A stretch of 64,000 nt of DNA from Desnuesiella massiliensis (GTDB lineage: Bacteria; Bacillota; Clostridia; Clostridiales; Clostridiaceae), in the NCBI RefSeq assembly GCF_001403615.1, contig NZ_LN879456.1:434001-498000 (forward strand), given 5' to 3'. This document shows, one piece after another, positions 33,631 through 42,424 of this stretch. Numbering within the stretch: the stretch's first letter is position 1; each line of letters starts with the position of its first letter. Under the pieces are notes generated by a model that ran no database searches, had not been told where the DNA came from, and saw only the letters and a list, made by a program, of their open reading frames with translations. Made by a program: the position numbers and the translations under genes.

Positions 33631-34242
33631 ATGATATCAATAGAACTTTTGCTTGAAAATAGGGAAGATATAGAAGTATTAGCTAATCTAATTACAGAAG
33701 ACGATGTTGGGTTACTCTTAGAATGGCTAAACAGTAAAAATGATGATATACGCTATACTACTTTTTTACTTTTGAAAGAGGTGTCAAAGAAAAACGAATA
33801 TATTTATCCTTATTGGAATGTACTTGTTGAAAAGTTAGCAAGTGATAATTCTTACCAAAGAAGTATAGGAACTATGATATTGGCAGAAAATTCAAAATGG
33901 GATGAAGATAATCTATGGCTAAGTACTATAGACCAATATCTCTCCTGTTGCGATGACGAAAAGTTTATTACCGCACGGCAAGCCATACAGGGGCTAAAAA
34001 ACCTAGTAATTTTTAAATCAGAATTGCATATTAAAATAGCAAACTTTTTAATGAATATAGATGTATTAAAAAGAAAGGATAGTCAAAGAAAGCTTTTGCT
34101 AATGGATATTCTGTATATATTAATAGAAATTAATAAGATTAACCCCAATGATAACATAGTAGATTATATATATAAGGCTAATACAGGTGCAATACTTGAT
34201 AAAAAGTCTATAAAAGCAATTGACGAAGCGATGAAAGCTTAG
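33631..34242 (+). CDS. HEAT-repeat-like helical protein
   Basis: The 203-residue protein is made of paired helices with the spacing of HEAT repeats (EDDVGLLLEWLNSKNDDIRY, then TTFLLLKEVSKK, and LVEKLASDNSYQRSIGTMIL). Such proteins are protein-interaction scaffolds. It has no signal peptide or membrane segment. It starts behind GAGGTGATTTATA. Function cannot be inferred from neighbours. Confidence 0.6.
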   Translation: MISIELLLENREDIEVLANLITEDDVGLLLEWLNSKNDDIRYTTFLLLKEVSKKNEYIYPYWNVLVEKLASDNSYQRSIGTMILAENSKWDEDNLWLSTIDQYLSCCDDEKFITARQAIQGLKNLVIFKSELHIKIANFLMNIDVLKRKDSQRKLLLMDILYILIEINKINPNDNIVDYIYKANTGAILDKKSIKAIDEAMKA

Positions 34243-34326
34243 ATAGTATACTGCTATTTAAATCCTATATTTATCGAATTGGTGATCTTTTTATTTAAGC
34301 ATAAAAATGTAAAGGGAGGAATCTAT

Positions 34327-34761
34327 ATGAAGAATGAAATTTTATTTACTAGAGTAGGTTATTCATACCTGCCGACTACAAAGATAGATGAGTCTATTAA
34401 TTGGTACATAAAAAATCTAGGATTAAAACTAGTTGATAAGTTTGAAGATAGAGGATCATTTATAGGAGTTTTACACTATCCTCATAAAAACGCTATTGCA
34501 GTAGTATTAATTGAAACAAAGGATTATAAGCCTCTTGAAATAATTAGGAATGGACAAAAGTTTCCGGTAATGGCTATGAACTGTCCTGATATCGAATATA
34601 CTCATGAAAAATTGAAAGAAAAAGGAGTAGAAGTTGAAGATATCAATATTTTAGGTGAGGGTAAAGCAAAATATTTTTATTTTAAAGACAATGAAGGCAA
34701 TCTATTGGAAGCAGCGTGGTCTACATGGGATCCAGTGGATGAATTTAAATTAAATTTTTAA
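34327..34761 (+). CDS. VOC (glyoxalase/bleomycin-resistance) family protein
   Basis: The 144-residue protein has the two beta-alpha-beta-beta-beta units of the vicinal oxygen chelate fold. Family-like segments are SINWYIKNLGLKLVDKFEDR, VMAMNCPDIEYTHEKLKEKG and YFYFKDNEGNLLEAAWS, where the Glu near residue 131 would be a metal ligand. ATG 34327 follows GGGAGGAATC. Members include glyoxalases, dioxygenases and drug-binding proteins; the substrate here is unknown. Confidence 0.82.
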   Translation: MKNEILFTRVGYSYLPTTKIDESINWYIKNLGLKLVDKFEDRGSFIGVLHYPHKNAIAVVLIETKDYKPLEIIRNGQKFPVMAMNCPDIEYTHEKLKEKGVEVEDINILGEGKAKYFYFKDNEGNLLEAAWSTWDPVDEFKLNF

Positions 34762-34818
34762 AGCTTAAAGTTAAGAATATTTACTGGAAATACATAAGAA
34801 TGGAGAGTAGTTATAAGA

Positions 34819-35430
34819 ATGATTTACAGAGTTAATATAGTATTATTTGATAAATTTGAGACATTAGATGTTTTTGGACCTGTAGAAGTATTCGGTTGTC
34901 TACCAGATTTTTTTAACTTAAATTTTATATCTCTAGAGGGTGGAATCATATCAAGTACTCAAAATGTAAGAGTAGAGTCTAATACTTACACTAATGATAA
35001 TGAGGTAGAAAATATTTTATTCGTACCAGGTGGACTAGGCACAAGAGAAAAAGTAAAGGATAAAAATTTAGTCGATCTAATAAAAAGTATGGCAAAGGAA
35101 TCTAAATATATTATGAGTGTTTGCACAGGTGCAGCTTTATTAGCTAAAACAGAAATATTAAATGGAAAAAAGGCTACTACAAATAAAAAAGCATTTAAAT
35201 GGGTTATGGAGCAAGGAAAAAATGTATTGTGGGTAAAAGAGTCAAGATGGGTAGTAGATGGAAATATTTTCACATCCTCGGGAGTTTCGGCAGGAATAGA
35301 TATGACATTAGGTTTTATTGAACATTTGATTGGAAAAGAAAAAGCTGTAAAAATAAGCAATAATATTGAGTATTGTTGGAATGATGATAGTAAATTTGAT
35401 CCCTTCGCTAAATTAAATGGATTAATATAG
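34819..35430 (+). CDS. DJ-1/PfpI family protein (isonitrile hydratase-like)
   Basis: The 203-residue protein has the class I glutamine amidotransferase-like fold. The nucleophile elbow is MSVCTGAALLA near residue 99, with FGPVEVF near 20 providing the usual Glu position. LNGKKATTNKKAF and SSGVSAGIDMTL are typical of the InhA/AraC-associated subgroup, which includes isonitrile hydratases. The DJ-1 domain is not fused to a DNA-binding domain. It lies in a run of single detoxification-like genes and ends before a hairpin shared with the convergent membrane protein gene. Confidence 0.82.
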   Translation: MIYRVNIVLFDKFETLDVFGPVEVFGCLPDFFNLNFISLEGGIISSTQNVRVESNTYTNDNEVENILFVPGGLGTREKVKDKNLVDLIKSMAKESKYIMSVCTGAALLAKTEILNGKKATTNKKAFKWVMEQGKNVLWVKESRWVVDGNIFTSSGVSAGIDMTLGFIEHLIGKEKAVKISNNIEYCWNDDSKFDPFAKLNGLI

Positions 35431-35493
35431 ATCATCTGAATTATAACAAGAATTTAGTTTAAAGATTATGGGTATTAGAATATACAAGTAAGC

Positions 35494-35529
35494 ATAACTT
35501 CCACCTATTATAAAGTAAGTGAAAGTTAT
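35494..35529. terminator. Hairpin between convergent genes
   Basis: ATAACTTCCAC (35494-35504) pairs with GTGAAAGTTAT (35519-35529) with one mismatch. It lies between the convergent DJ-1 family and TVP38 family genes and could serve both as a weak terminator. Confidence 0.4.
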
Positions 35530-35562
35530 AGCAATAGTATAAAGAACCATATTTTAAAGAGA

Positions 35563-36252
35563 CTATTCAAAACCCAATCTATTATATAACCAGTTCTCAA
35601 TCTTACTTTTGTAACGGAACATCAAAAATAATAATATTGCAGATAGAACACCTATTATTATCCAGGTTATAAGAGAAAAAGAAATCATGCCTGATCCAAT
35701 TAAAGAAGCAAATACTATGTTTGGTAATCTTCCAAAGATAGTTAGAATTAAAAACAATCTAAAATTTATATTTGACAACCCAGCTAAGAAACATAATGCA
35801 TCATCAGGAAAGAAGGGTAAAAGAAATAGAATAAATAAGCTTAAGCAAGATTTTCCAGAAAATACTTTGCTATATTTATTAAAAATCGACTGCCCTACAA
35901 ATTTTACTGCTAAAGGTTTACCAAAGGTCCTTGCTAGATAAAATGCTATCAATGACCCAAGTATTATCCCTGAGCTGCTTAATAATGAAGCTGATATTCC
36001 CCCAAATAGTGCACCGCCTGCTAGAGCAGTGAGGTTTCCAGGTATAGGAGATATAATCACTTGACCTATTTGAATTAAGAAAAATACTATAGGAGCTAGA
36101 GCTCCTTGTCTTATAACGAAACCCTTAAAGTTCTCAGGTGAAGAAAAGATCTCTTTTATATGCTCATATAAATTAAACTTGTTAAAACAATAAAATATTG
36201 TACCTAAGATAATAAAAAATATAATTGATTTAATTATGATTTTGCTTTTCAA
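35563..36252 (-). CDS. TVP38/TMEM64 (DedA-like) membrane protein
   Basis: The 229-residue minus-strand protein has about five to six membrane segments and the SNARE-associated/DedA domain signature: GQVIISPIPGNLTALAGGAL, FGGISASLLSS, FYLARTFGKP and the FPDDALCFLAGL region. Proteins of this family move lipids or support membrane potential and cell division. It starts with TTG at 36252 after AGGGAGGG. It is monocistronic and convergent with the upstream DJ-1 family gene. Confidence 0.87.
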   Translation of the reverse strand: MKSKIIIKSIIFFIILGTIFYCFNKFNLYEHIKEIFSSPENFKGFVIRQGALAPIVFFLIQIGQVIISPIPGNLTALAGGALFGGISASLLSSSGIILGSLIAFYLARTFGKPLAVKFVGQSIFNKYSKVFSGKSCLSLFILFLLPFFPDDALCFLAGLSNINFRLFLILTIFGRLPNIVFASLIGSGMISFSLITWIIIGVLSAILLFLMFRYKSKIENWLYNRLGFE

Positions 36253-36395
36253 AATAGTGCCCTCCCTTATACTTTTGTACTCTGATTAATTATAAGGGTA
36301 AGAGCTTAGGATTAAGTTAATTAAATCTTATATTTTACTTAAGAAGCTATTATATATTTCTTAAATCTGAAAAATTATCCTAGTGAGGTCATTTT

Positions 36396-36482
36396 ATGAA
36401 AACTATAAATTATAATGAAATAAGTAAAATATATGGCAAGGTCAGGGGAGAGCAATTTTTAGAATTAGTTTTTACTTTTTAG
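36396..36482 (+). pseudogene. N-terminal fragment of a probable SAM methyltransferase
   Basis: The 28-codon frame, MKTINYNEISKIYGKVRGEQ and eight more residues, resembles the first helix of class I methyltransferases of the form INYNEISKIYDKVR, but stops immediately. It starts after AGTGAGGTC. No continuation is visible, so it appears to be a leftover. The assignment rests on a short match and is tentative. Confidence 0.3.
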
Positions 36483-36505
36483 AATTAAGTAGGTTGCATA
36501 AAGAT

Positions 36506-36548
36506 GTAGTTTACTATTTTACTTTGATTAAGTAAAATAGTAAACTAC
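36506..36548. repeat. Perfect 19-bp inverted repeat (hairpin)
   Basis: GTAGTTTACTATTTTACTT (36506-36524) and its exact reverse complement (36530-36548) flank TGATT. There is no T-run on either side, so a standard terminator is not obvious. It sits between a gene fragment and the DsrE-like gene. Confidence 0.75.
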
Positions 36549-36650
36549 TTATAGGTTGAATGATATTTTATTATAGAAAGGTTAGATGAAATCTGTAGAA
36601 GAAAATAATTCATAGATATAGAAATTTTTAAAACATAGGAGGAATTTGTT

Positions 36651-37001
36651 ATGACAGTACAAAAAGTTATATTTCATATAGATGAAATTAGTAAATGGAA
36701 GCTATTATTAAAAAACGTAGCTAATTTATTGCAAGCTATAGATATTGAAAAATATAATATAGAAGTTTTAGCTAATTCAGAAGCAGTAAAGCTTTATAGT
36801 GTCAATGAAGAGTTAGATGAAAATATTGATTCTATGAAAAAGTTAAATAACAAGGGAGTTAGTTTTGTTGCCTGTAACAATGCATTAATGGCTTACCATA
36901 TAAAAAAAGATGATTTGTTTGATTTCATAAATATAGTGCCAGTTGGAGTTTTAGAGCTTATAAATAAACAAAGTGAAGGATATGCCTATATAAAACCTTA
37001 G
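36651..37001 (+). CDS. DsrE/F-like family protein
   Basis: The 116-residue protein has the DsrE fold pattern of alternating strands and helices (KVIFHIDEISKWKLLLKNVA, IEVLANSEAV, KGVSFVACNNAL and VPVGVLELINKQSEGYAYIK). A single cysteine in FVACNNAL near residue 84 occupies the position of the sulfur-handling cysteine in related proteins. It starts behind AGGAGG. A role in sulfur transfer is possible but not shown. Confidence 0.78.
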   Translation: MTVQKVIFHIDEISKWKLLLKNVANLLQAIDIEKYNIEVLANSEAVKLYSVNEELDENIDSMKKLNNKGVSFVACNNALMAYHIKKDDLFDFINIVPVGVLELINKQSEGYAYIKP

Positions 37002-37133
37002 CTGGAAGAGTGTATTGAGGTATCATATTAATGGAACTGATGGAATTAGGGGGAGGCTTTCAATGAAACACCAATTGCTGAAGGGCTATAATTTGATGTT
37101 CACAGACAAATAGAGATATTAGAAAAAATTATT

Positions 37134-37676
37134 ATGTTAAGCGAAACTCTAAGTGAAGCCATAGAAAGAGCAAAAACATTAGATTTGGACAATTATTATA
37201 TAGGTGCCGGCTGTATTACACAAACAGTTTGGAATTATCTGTCTAATAATCCATTAGACTATGGAATAAAGGATATTGATTTTGTATATTTTGATGATAA
37301 TAATCTAGATTTAGAAGCTGAGAATGAGGTTATTTTAAAAATAAATAATCTTTATTCAGATTTAAAAATTCATATTGATATAAAGAATCAAGCTAGAGTT
37401 CATCTATGGTATAAATCACATTTTGGTTATGAAATAAAACCCTATAGCTCATTAGAAGATGCCATAAACACATGGCCCACAACGGCTACTGCCATTGGAG
37501 TAAGAAAAGAAAAAAACAATGAATTTAAAGTGTATGCTCCCTTTGGGTTAAATGATTTATTCGGGAAGATTGTAAGAGCAAACAAGGCACAGATAACAGA
37601 GGAAATTTATAAAAGCAAAGTAGCAAGTTGGACTAGTAAATGGGAGGGCTTAACAGTTATTCCTTGGCATCAATAA
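37134..37676 (+). CDS. Nucleotidyltransferase-like protein (NTP_transf_6 type)
   Basis: The 180-residue protein has the small nucleotidyltransferase fold: IGAGCITQTVWNYLSNN, DIDFVYFDD (metal-binding Asp pair near residue 48), and KPYSSLEDAINTWPTTATAI, as in the family of YkoF/YjgJ-type uncharacterised proteins. No ribosome binding site precedes ATG 37134, and the open frame continues upstream for a few codons (RQIEILEKII), so the true start may have been lost or may use a rare codon. Whether it is expressed is uncertain. Confidence 0.7.
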   Translation: MLSETLSEAIERAKTLDLDNYYIGAGCITQTVWNYLSNNPLDYGIKDIDFVYFDDNNLDLEAENEVILKINNLYSDLKIHIDIKNQARVHLWYKSHFGYEIKPYSSLEDAINTWPTTATAIGVRKEKNNEFKVYAPFGLNDLFGKIVRANKAQITEEIYKSKVASWTSKWEGLTVIPWHQ

Positions 37677-37682
37677 AAGAAT

Positions 37683-37840
37683 AAAGTATATTTCATCACA
37701 GAAGATATTAGAGCAGATGGATTGGAAAGTAAAGAGGTTAGATTTTTTGATATAAAAATTTTACTGATAGCATTCATATGCCTGATAGACCTGTTATAAG
37801 AGAGTTTATTAAAAATAATCAATATAAATTGAACAAGTAA
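37683..37840 (+). pseudogene. C-terminal remnant of a Nudix hydrolase
   Basis: The stretch encodes VYFITEDIRADGLESKEV and RFFDIK, then after a one-base frame change FTDSIHMPDRP and VIREFIKNNQYKLN to a stop at 37840. This is the usual tail of small Nudix proteins, without the Nudix box. It directly follows the nucleotidyltransferase-like gene, so the neighbourhood has been rearranged. Confidence 0.45.
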
Positions 37841-37866
37841 ATGCAGCTTAACCGGGGGTGACTATA

Positions 37867-38772
37867 ATTAAAATTGACAGATTGATTGGAATTTTAACCA
37901 TATTATTGCAGAATGAAAAAGTAACCGCCCCTTATCTTGCAGAAAGGTTTGAGGTTTCAAGGAGGACAATCAATAGGGACATTGAAGATATTTGCAAAGC
38001 AGGCATTCCCATTGTCACATTGCAGGGAGCTAAGGGCGGTATAACAGTTGCGGAAGGGTATAAAATAGACAAAACTATTTTTACCGATGAGGAGATTCAA
38101 GCCATATTTACAGGTCTTAAGAGCCTTGATAGTATTTCAGAGACATCAAAGTATAGACAGCTCATTGATAAGTTTTCCTCTGATAAAAAAAGTATTTATT
38201 CCACTGAAAGCAATATTTTAATAGATCTTTCCTCACACTATAAAAGTACACTATCGGTAAAAATTGAAGAAATAAGAAAGGCCATATTAGAAAGACGCCT
38301 GATTTCCTTTGATTATTATTACAGCAAAGGAGAATCCCGAAAGCTAATTGAACCATATCTTATAGTATTCAAATGGTCCTCATGGTATGTGTTTGGGTAT
38401 TGCTGCGAGAAAAATGATTTCCGCATGTTTAAGCTAAATCGTCTTTGGAATCTCTCTGTCACAGGAGAGCATTTTAAATTGCGGGATATTCCGCAGGAAC
38501 AAAGGGAATTTGATAATTATTTTAAAGACGAGATTATGCTAATTGCCATCTTTGACAAGAGCGTTAAGTATAGACTAATCGAGGAATATGGAATAGAATG
38601 TTTTTCTTATACAGAGGAGGATAAACTTCTTTTTAAGTTTGGCTTTACTAATAAAGGAACTTTGCTTAGTTGGATTTTAAGTTTCGGAGATAAGGCAGAG
38701 ATCATTGAACCTGCGGAGCTACGATCAGAGGTAAAAATACAAGCAAAAAACCTCATGAAAAAATATTTATAA
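37867..38772 (+). CDS. YafY/WYL-type transcriptional regulator
   Basis: The protein has an N-terminal winged helix (KIDRLIGILTILLQNEKVTA, LAERFEVSRRTINRDIEDI) and a C-terminal WYL domain (FDYYYSKGESRKLIEPYLIV, SWYVFGYC and FRMFKLNRLWNL), the ligand-sensing layout of DeoR/YafY regulators. Homologues start MKIDRL; here that position is ATT at 37867, about seven bases after GGGGGTG. A GTG at 37858 in the same frame lies within that ribosome binding site. The start is therefore either a rare ATT or the GTG (304 residues). It likely controls neighbouring genes. Confidence 0.85.
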   Translation: MKIDRLIGILTILLQNEKVTAPYLAERFEVSRRTINRDIEDICKAGIPIVTLQGAKGGITVAEGYKIDKTIFTDEEIQAIFTGLKSLDSISETSKYRQLIDKFSSDKKSIYSTESNILIDLSSHYKSTLSVKIEEIRKAILERRLISFDYYYSKGESRKLIEPYLIVFKWSSWYVFGYCCEKNDFRMFKLNRLWNLSVTGEHFKLRDIPQEQREFDNYFKDEIMLIAIFDKSVKYRLIEEYGIECFSYTEEDKLLFKFGFTNKGTLLSWILSFGDKAEIIEPAELRSEVKIQAKNLMKKYL

Positions 38773-38838
38773 TCATGACATAATGATGTCCTGTTTCATT
38801 TGATATAATCAATCAAAAACAATATGGAGGTATATCAA

Positions 38839-39099
38839 ATGGTAGAATCAAGATGTGGAATTTTATGCAGTGAGTGTGAGTATAAGGAGAAAATGAATTG
38901 TAAGGGTTGTGTTAACATAGACAAGCCTTTCTGGGGAGATAGCTGCAGGGTGAAAGTCTGCTGTGAGAGCAAAAATAAGGAACACTGTGGATTGTGTAAT
39001 GACTTCCCCTGTACTTTACTGAAGGAGTTTGCCTATGATGAAAATCAGGGCGACAATGGAAAAAGGATTGAACAATGTAAAAAATGGTGCACGTTATAA
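38839..39099 (+). CDS. DUF3795-type cysteine-rich protein
   Basis: The 86-residue protein is rich in cysteines: CGILCSECEY, CKGCVN, CRVKVCCE, HCGLCNDFPC and QCKKWC. This is the DUF3795 pattern, probably a zinc-binding protein of unknown role. ATG 38839 is better spaced than 38824 from GGAGG at 38826-38830. It is followed after 13 bp by a VOC-family gene, so the two are probably cotranscribed, perhaps under the upstream WYL regulator. Confidence 0.8.
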   Translation: MVESRCGILCSECEYKEKMNCKGCVNIDKPFWGDSCRVKVCCESKNKEHCGLCNDFPCTLLKEFAYDENQGDNGKRIEQCKKWCTL

Positions 39100-39112
39100 G
39101 GAGGATATAAAT

Positions 39113-39580
39113 ATGAAATTTTCTTGCCCAGTTATAATAGTTGAAAGTATTGAAAAATCAAGAAAGTTTTATGAAGAGGTGCTTGGTCAAAAAGTAATAT
39201 TAGATTTTGGAGAGAATATAACTTTTGAAGGAGACTTTGCGCTGCAAAGTAAATCATCTTGGCAAGGCTTTATTGATAAAAAAGCAGAGGAGATAATACA
39301 AAAACCCAATAGCTTTGAACTTTACTTTGAAGAAGAAAATTTTGATATTTTCATGGAGTGTCTAAAAGCGATACCAGATATTGAATATGTTCATCCTGTA
39401 AAAGAATACTCTTGGGGGCAGCAGGTTATCCGCTTTTATGACCTAGATGGACATATCATTGAAGTGGGAGAAAGTATGAGATCTGTTGTAAAACGTTTTT
39501 TGGCAAGTGGAATGACCATAGAGGAAACTTCTAAGCGTTCTCAATATCCAATTGAATTTGTTAAATCCTGCTTAGAATAA
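39113..39580 (+). CDS. VOC-family protein
   Basis: The 155-residue protein has the glyoxalase/bleomycin-resistance fold: FSCPVIIVESIEKSRKFYEE, NSFELYFEEENFDIFM and RFYDLDGHIIEVGESM, with the C-terminal Glu near residue 121 as a likely metal ligand. A helical tail of about 35 residues (FLASGMTIEETSKRSQYPIE) extends beyond the fold. ATG 39113 follows AAGGAGG. Its substrate is unknown. Confidence 0.82.
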   Translation: MKFSCPVIIVESIEKSRKFYEEVLGQKVILDFGENITFEGDFALQSKSSWQGFIDKKAEEIIQKPNSFELYFEEENFDIFMECLKAIPDIEYVHPVKEYSWGQQVIRFYDLDGHIIEVGESMRSVVKRFLASGMTIEETSKRSQYPIEFVKSCLE

Positions 39581-39690
39581 AGAGTGTAGCTATTTTATCT
39601 ATATATACTTTTAAATAATACAGACAGGGGGACTAGCTTACTTAGTACCCCTAAGGTTTTTGCATTTAATTATTTAAGATTTGTAGTAAA

Positions 39691-39712
39691 GTGTAAAAAT
39701 ATAACTTATAAT
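39691..39712 (+). repeat. 22-bp exact repeat, copy 1 (promoter-like)
   Basis: The 22 bases starting GTGTAAAAATATAACTTATA are identical to those at 47079-47100. Both copies end in a TATAAT-like -10 and lie 37-48 bp before a gene start, so they may be copies of one promoter. Confidence 0.7.
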
Positions 39713-39748
39713 GATATTTATAGAATAAATTTTTTGGAGGAAATATAG

Positions 39749-40186
39749 ATGGAGCTTATTTTTAAAGATGTGAATAAAGATAATTGGGAGCAATGCGTGA
39801 ACTTAAAGGTCTCCGAGAAACAACAGAACTATGTTGCTTCAAATTGGTACTCAATATTGCAGGCAAAATTTGAAGAAGAACTTTATCCATTATGTATTTA
39901 TCATGGAGAAGTAATGGTTGGTTTCTTAATGTATGGTCTAGATCCAGATACGAACAGAATGGAAATGTGCAGATTAATGATTAGTGAGAATTCTCAAGGG
40001 AAAGGCTATGGAAAAAGTGCAGTATTAAAATTGTTCGATGTAATTAGAGAAAAATATGGCAATATTAAGTTTTATACCAGTATTGAGCCTGAAAATATAG
40101 TTGCAGAAAAATTATATGAAAGTGTAGGATTTAAGAAAACGGGCGAAATAATGTGGGATGAAGAAGTAATGGTAGTTCAATTGTAA
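39749..40186 (+). CDS. GNAT acetyltransferase, spermidine acetyltransferase-like
   Basis: The 145-residue GNAT protein resembles BltD-type polyamine acetyltransferases: FKDVNKDNWEQCVNLKVSEK at the start, CRLMISENSQGKGYGKSAV as motif A for acetyl-CoA binding, and IEPENIVAEKLYESVGFKKT as motif B. It starts behind TTGGAGG. The 22-bp promoter-like repeat lies 37 bp upstream. It would transfer an acetyl group to an amine. Confidence 0.82.
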   Translation: MELIFKDVNKDNWEQCVNLKVSEKQQNYVASNWYSILQAKFEEELYPLCIYHGEVMVGFLMYGLDPDTNRMEMCRLMISENSQGKGYGKSAVLKLFDVIREKYGNIKFYTSIEPENIVAEKLYESVGFKKTGEIMWDEEVMVVQL

Positions 40187-40283
40187 ACAGTATTTTAAAT
40201 TTTCATCATAGACAGTATAGAAATAAAAGTAAGAAAGTTTATTATAGAGATAAACGAGTGAAAGAAATTGGAGGTTGATTTAA

Positions 40284-40637
40284 ATGATAAGAAGAATTGT
40301 TATTCCACCCTATGATAAATATGAGTTGTCTACTTTTGTAATAAATGATAATACCGTTTATATAGGTCATTTTGGTGGTAACGGAGCTACAGTAGAAGAA
40401 CAGTTGGAAAATACTTTGAAAAATCTTCAAAAGTCACTAGAAGAAATAAGTTTAGGCCTTGAAAATGTAGTTAAGCTCACAATAATACTTAAAGATATAA
40501 AAGATTTTCACAAAATACATAGTATTTGGACAAAATATTTTACCATAGATAACTATCCTGTAAGAACTACAATTACATCAGGCTTTATTGATGATTCTTG
40601 TTTGGTACAAATTGAAGGTATTGCTTGTTATAGCTAA
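40284..40637 (+). CDS. RidA-family protein
   Basis: The 117-residue protein belongs to the YjgF/RidA family of imine/enamine deaminases and related proteins. VEEQLENTLKNLQKSLEEIS, NVVKLTIILKDIKDF and VRTTITSGF match the pattern. The arginine that binds the carboxylate in active RidA appears as the R in PVRTT near residue 95. It starts behind TTGGAGG. Members of this divergent type do not always keep deaminase activity. Confidence 0.82.
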   Translation: MIRRIVIPPYDKYELSTFVINDNTVYIGHFGGNGATVEEQLENTLKNLQKSLEEISLGLENVVKLTIILKDIKDFHKIHSIWTKYFTIDNYPVRTTITSGFIDDSCLVQIEGIACYS

Positions 40638-40652
40638 CCTCTGTATTAGGAG

Positions 40653-41447
40653 ATGGTGAAAATTAAGGAGTTGCTTGACTATTATAATAATTACGATGAA
40701 GATATAAGATTACAAAAGAGTAAGCTACATAACATTGAGTATTTGACAACAATTAGTTATATAGAAAAGATTATATCACCAAGTTCTGAGATATTAGATG
40801 TTAGTGCAGGAACAGGAATATATTCATTTTACTTAGCAAACAAAGGTCATGATGTAACCGCTGGTGATGTAGTTCCAAGGTTTGTTGATATTATGACGGA
40901 AAAAAAGAAAAAAACAAGTGCAAAAGTTAATATATACTTAGGTGATGTAAGAGATTTATCTATGTTTAGTAAAAATAGCTTTGATGTGGTGCTATGTATG
41001 GGACCAATTTATCATTTAAAGGAAGATGTTGAACGAAGAAGAGCTATAGATCAATGCACAAAAGTATTAAAGAAAAATGGAATACTAGCTGTAGCATATA
41101 TCAATAAATATGCCTCTTATGTATCCAACTTTAGAAGGACTAAAGATATAAAGGACATTTATAATATAGAAGCTATAATGGATAAAGGTTATTATACTGA
41201 AGGTAAAGAAGGCTGTTTTTACTTCTCATCTCCAGAAGAAATTGAGAATTTAATGAAAGATTATAATGTAAATAAAATATATAACTTAGGAACAGATGGT
41301 ATTGGGTATTTAATTGGAGAAAGAATATTAAATCTAAATGAAGAAGAGTACAAGCATTGGTTAGAATATCATCTTAGGACTTGTGAAAATGAATCATTAC
41401 TGGGATATAGTCTTCATGGTTTGTTTATAGGTGAAAAGTTAGATTAA
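40653..41447 (+). CDS. Class I SAM-dependent methyltransferase
   Basis: The 264-residue protein has a Rossmann-type methyltransferase domain: ILDVSAGTGIYSFYLANKGH as motif I near residue 46, GDVVPRFVDIM, FDVVLCMGPIYHL as motif IV near 112 and LKKNGILAVAYI after it. The start is unclear because AGGAG directly abuts ATG 40653; GTG 40656 is an alternative. The next gene begins 24 bp later and is a GNAT enzyme, so they may be cotranscribed. The substrate is not predictable. Confidence 0.85.
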   Translation: MVKIKELLDYYNNYDEDIRLQKSKLHNIEYLTTISYIEKIISPSSEILDVSAGTGIYSFYLANKGHDVTAGDVVPRFVDIMTEKKKKTSAKVNIYLGDVRDLSMFSKNSFDVVLCMGPIYHLKEDVERRRAIDQCTKVLKKNGILAVAYINKYASYVSNFRRTKDIKDIYNIEAIMDKGYYTEGKEGCFYFSSPEEIENLMKDYNVNKIYNLGTDGIGYLIGERILNLNEEEYKHWLEYHLRTCENESLLGYSLHGLFIGEKLD

Positions 41448-41471
41448 CTGAGGTAGAGAGGATATAAAGCA

Positions 41472-42263
41472 ATGAAAATAAAAATTATACATGATGCTAG
41501 CATAGTCTATGAGTTTTTAAAAAGCAAAAGCAGATATAATTATATATATCAATTTAGTAATTTATCTCCGAGATACTGGGAAAATGTAGTGTGCTATGGA
41601 TTGTTTGATAATAATGAAATAAAAGAGATAGCTATGTTAAATATTAATTATGATATTCCGGTTTTGCTTGCAGCTAGCTTTGATCACACAGAGTATAGCA
41701 TAGAATTGATAAAGAGAATAAAGAAATTACTTCCGGCCACCTTCTATAGCCATATTAATAGAGAAACATTAGAAGAAGTTTTTACACAAAGTAGTATTTC
41801 AGAGCTAGAGGAATATATGAACATGGGATTGTGTGATTATTCATTGATAAATAAAAAGTATGATGATCATATTGAAAGACTTAGCTTTAAGAATATTAAA
41901 GCTATTAAAGAACTTATTTCAATAAGTTATCCAGAAGCCTGGTTAGATGATGAGTTAGTGAAACTCAATGAAAATTTTGGAATATATGTTGACGAAAAGT
42001 TAGTAAGCTTTGCAGGTATACATGCTTACTCTGAAGATTATGGAGTTGCTGCTATAGCTCATGTAACAACTCATCCCAATTATAGAAGAAGTGGACATGC
42101 CGAAAAAGTTATAGCAGCATTAGCAAATAGCCTTAAAGAAAAGGTTGATTTTATAGGACTAAATGTAAAGGTTGATAATTTACAAGCTATTAATTGTTAT
42201 AAGAAATTAGGCTTTAGTGAATTTGGAAAGTTTGTGGCCTGTGTAATAGAAAATAGGGGGTAA
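41472..42263 (+). CDS. GNAT-family acetyltransferase (two-domain)
   Basis: The 263-residue protein has a divergent N-terminal half and a C-terminal GNAT domain. The CoA-binding motif is VTTHPNYRRSGHAEKVIAAL near residue 200, followed by GLNVKVDNLQAINCYKKLGF and ACVIE. The N-terminal part resembles a second, degenerate acetyltransferase domain. It lies 24 bp after the methyltransferase. The substrate is unknown. Confidence 0.8.
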   Translation: MKIKIIHDASIVYEFLKSKSRYNYIYQFSNLSPRYWENVVCYGLFDNNEIKEIAMLNINYDIPVLLAASFDHTEYSIELIKRIKKLLPATFYSHINRETLEEVFTQSSISELEEYMNMGLCDYSLINKKYDDHIERLSFKNIKAIKELISISYPEAWLDDELVKLNENFGIYVDEKLVSFAGIHAYSEDYGVAAIAHVTTHPNYRRSGHAEKVIAALANSLKEKVDFIGLNVKVDNLQAINCYKKLGFSEFGKFVACVIENRG

Positions 42264-42424
42264 TATATATAATAAAAAAATACTGTTCTTTGAAAAGAAA
42301 ATAACAGGGTATAAGAAACGGAAAATGCTCACTATGTTATATAAAAATAGCAATGCTACAGATTGAAATGTAAGCCATAATTATCAGATAAAATAGATTT
42401 ATTTTAAAGGAGAGTAGCATTTTT

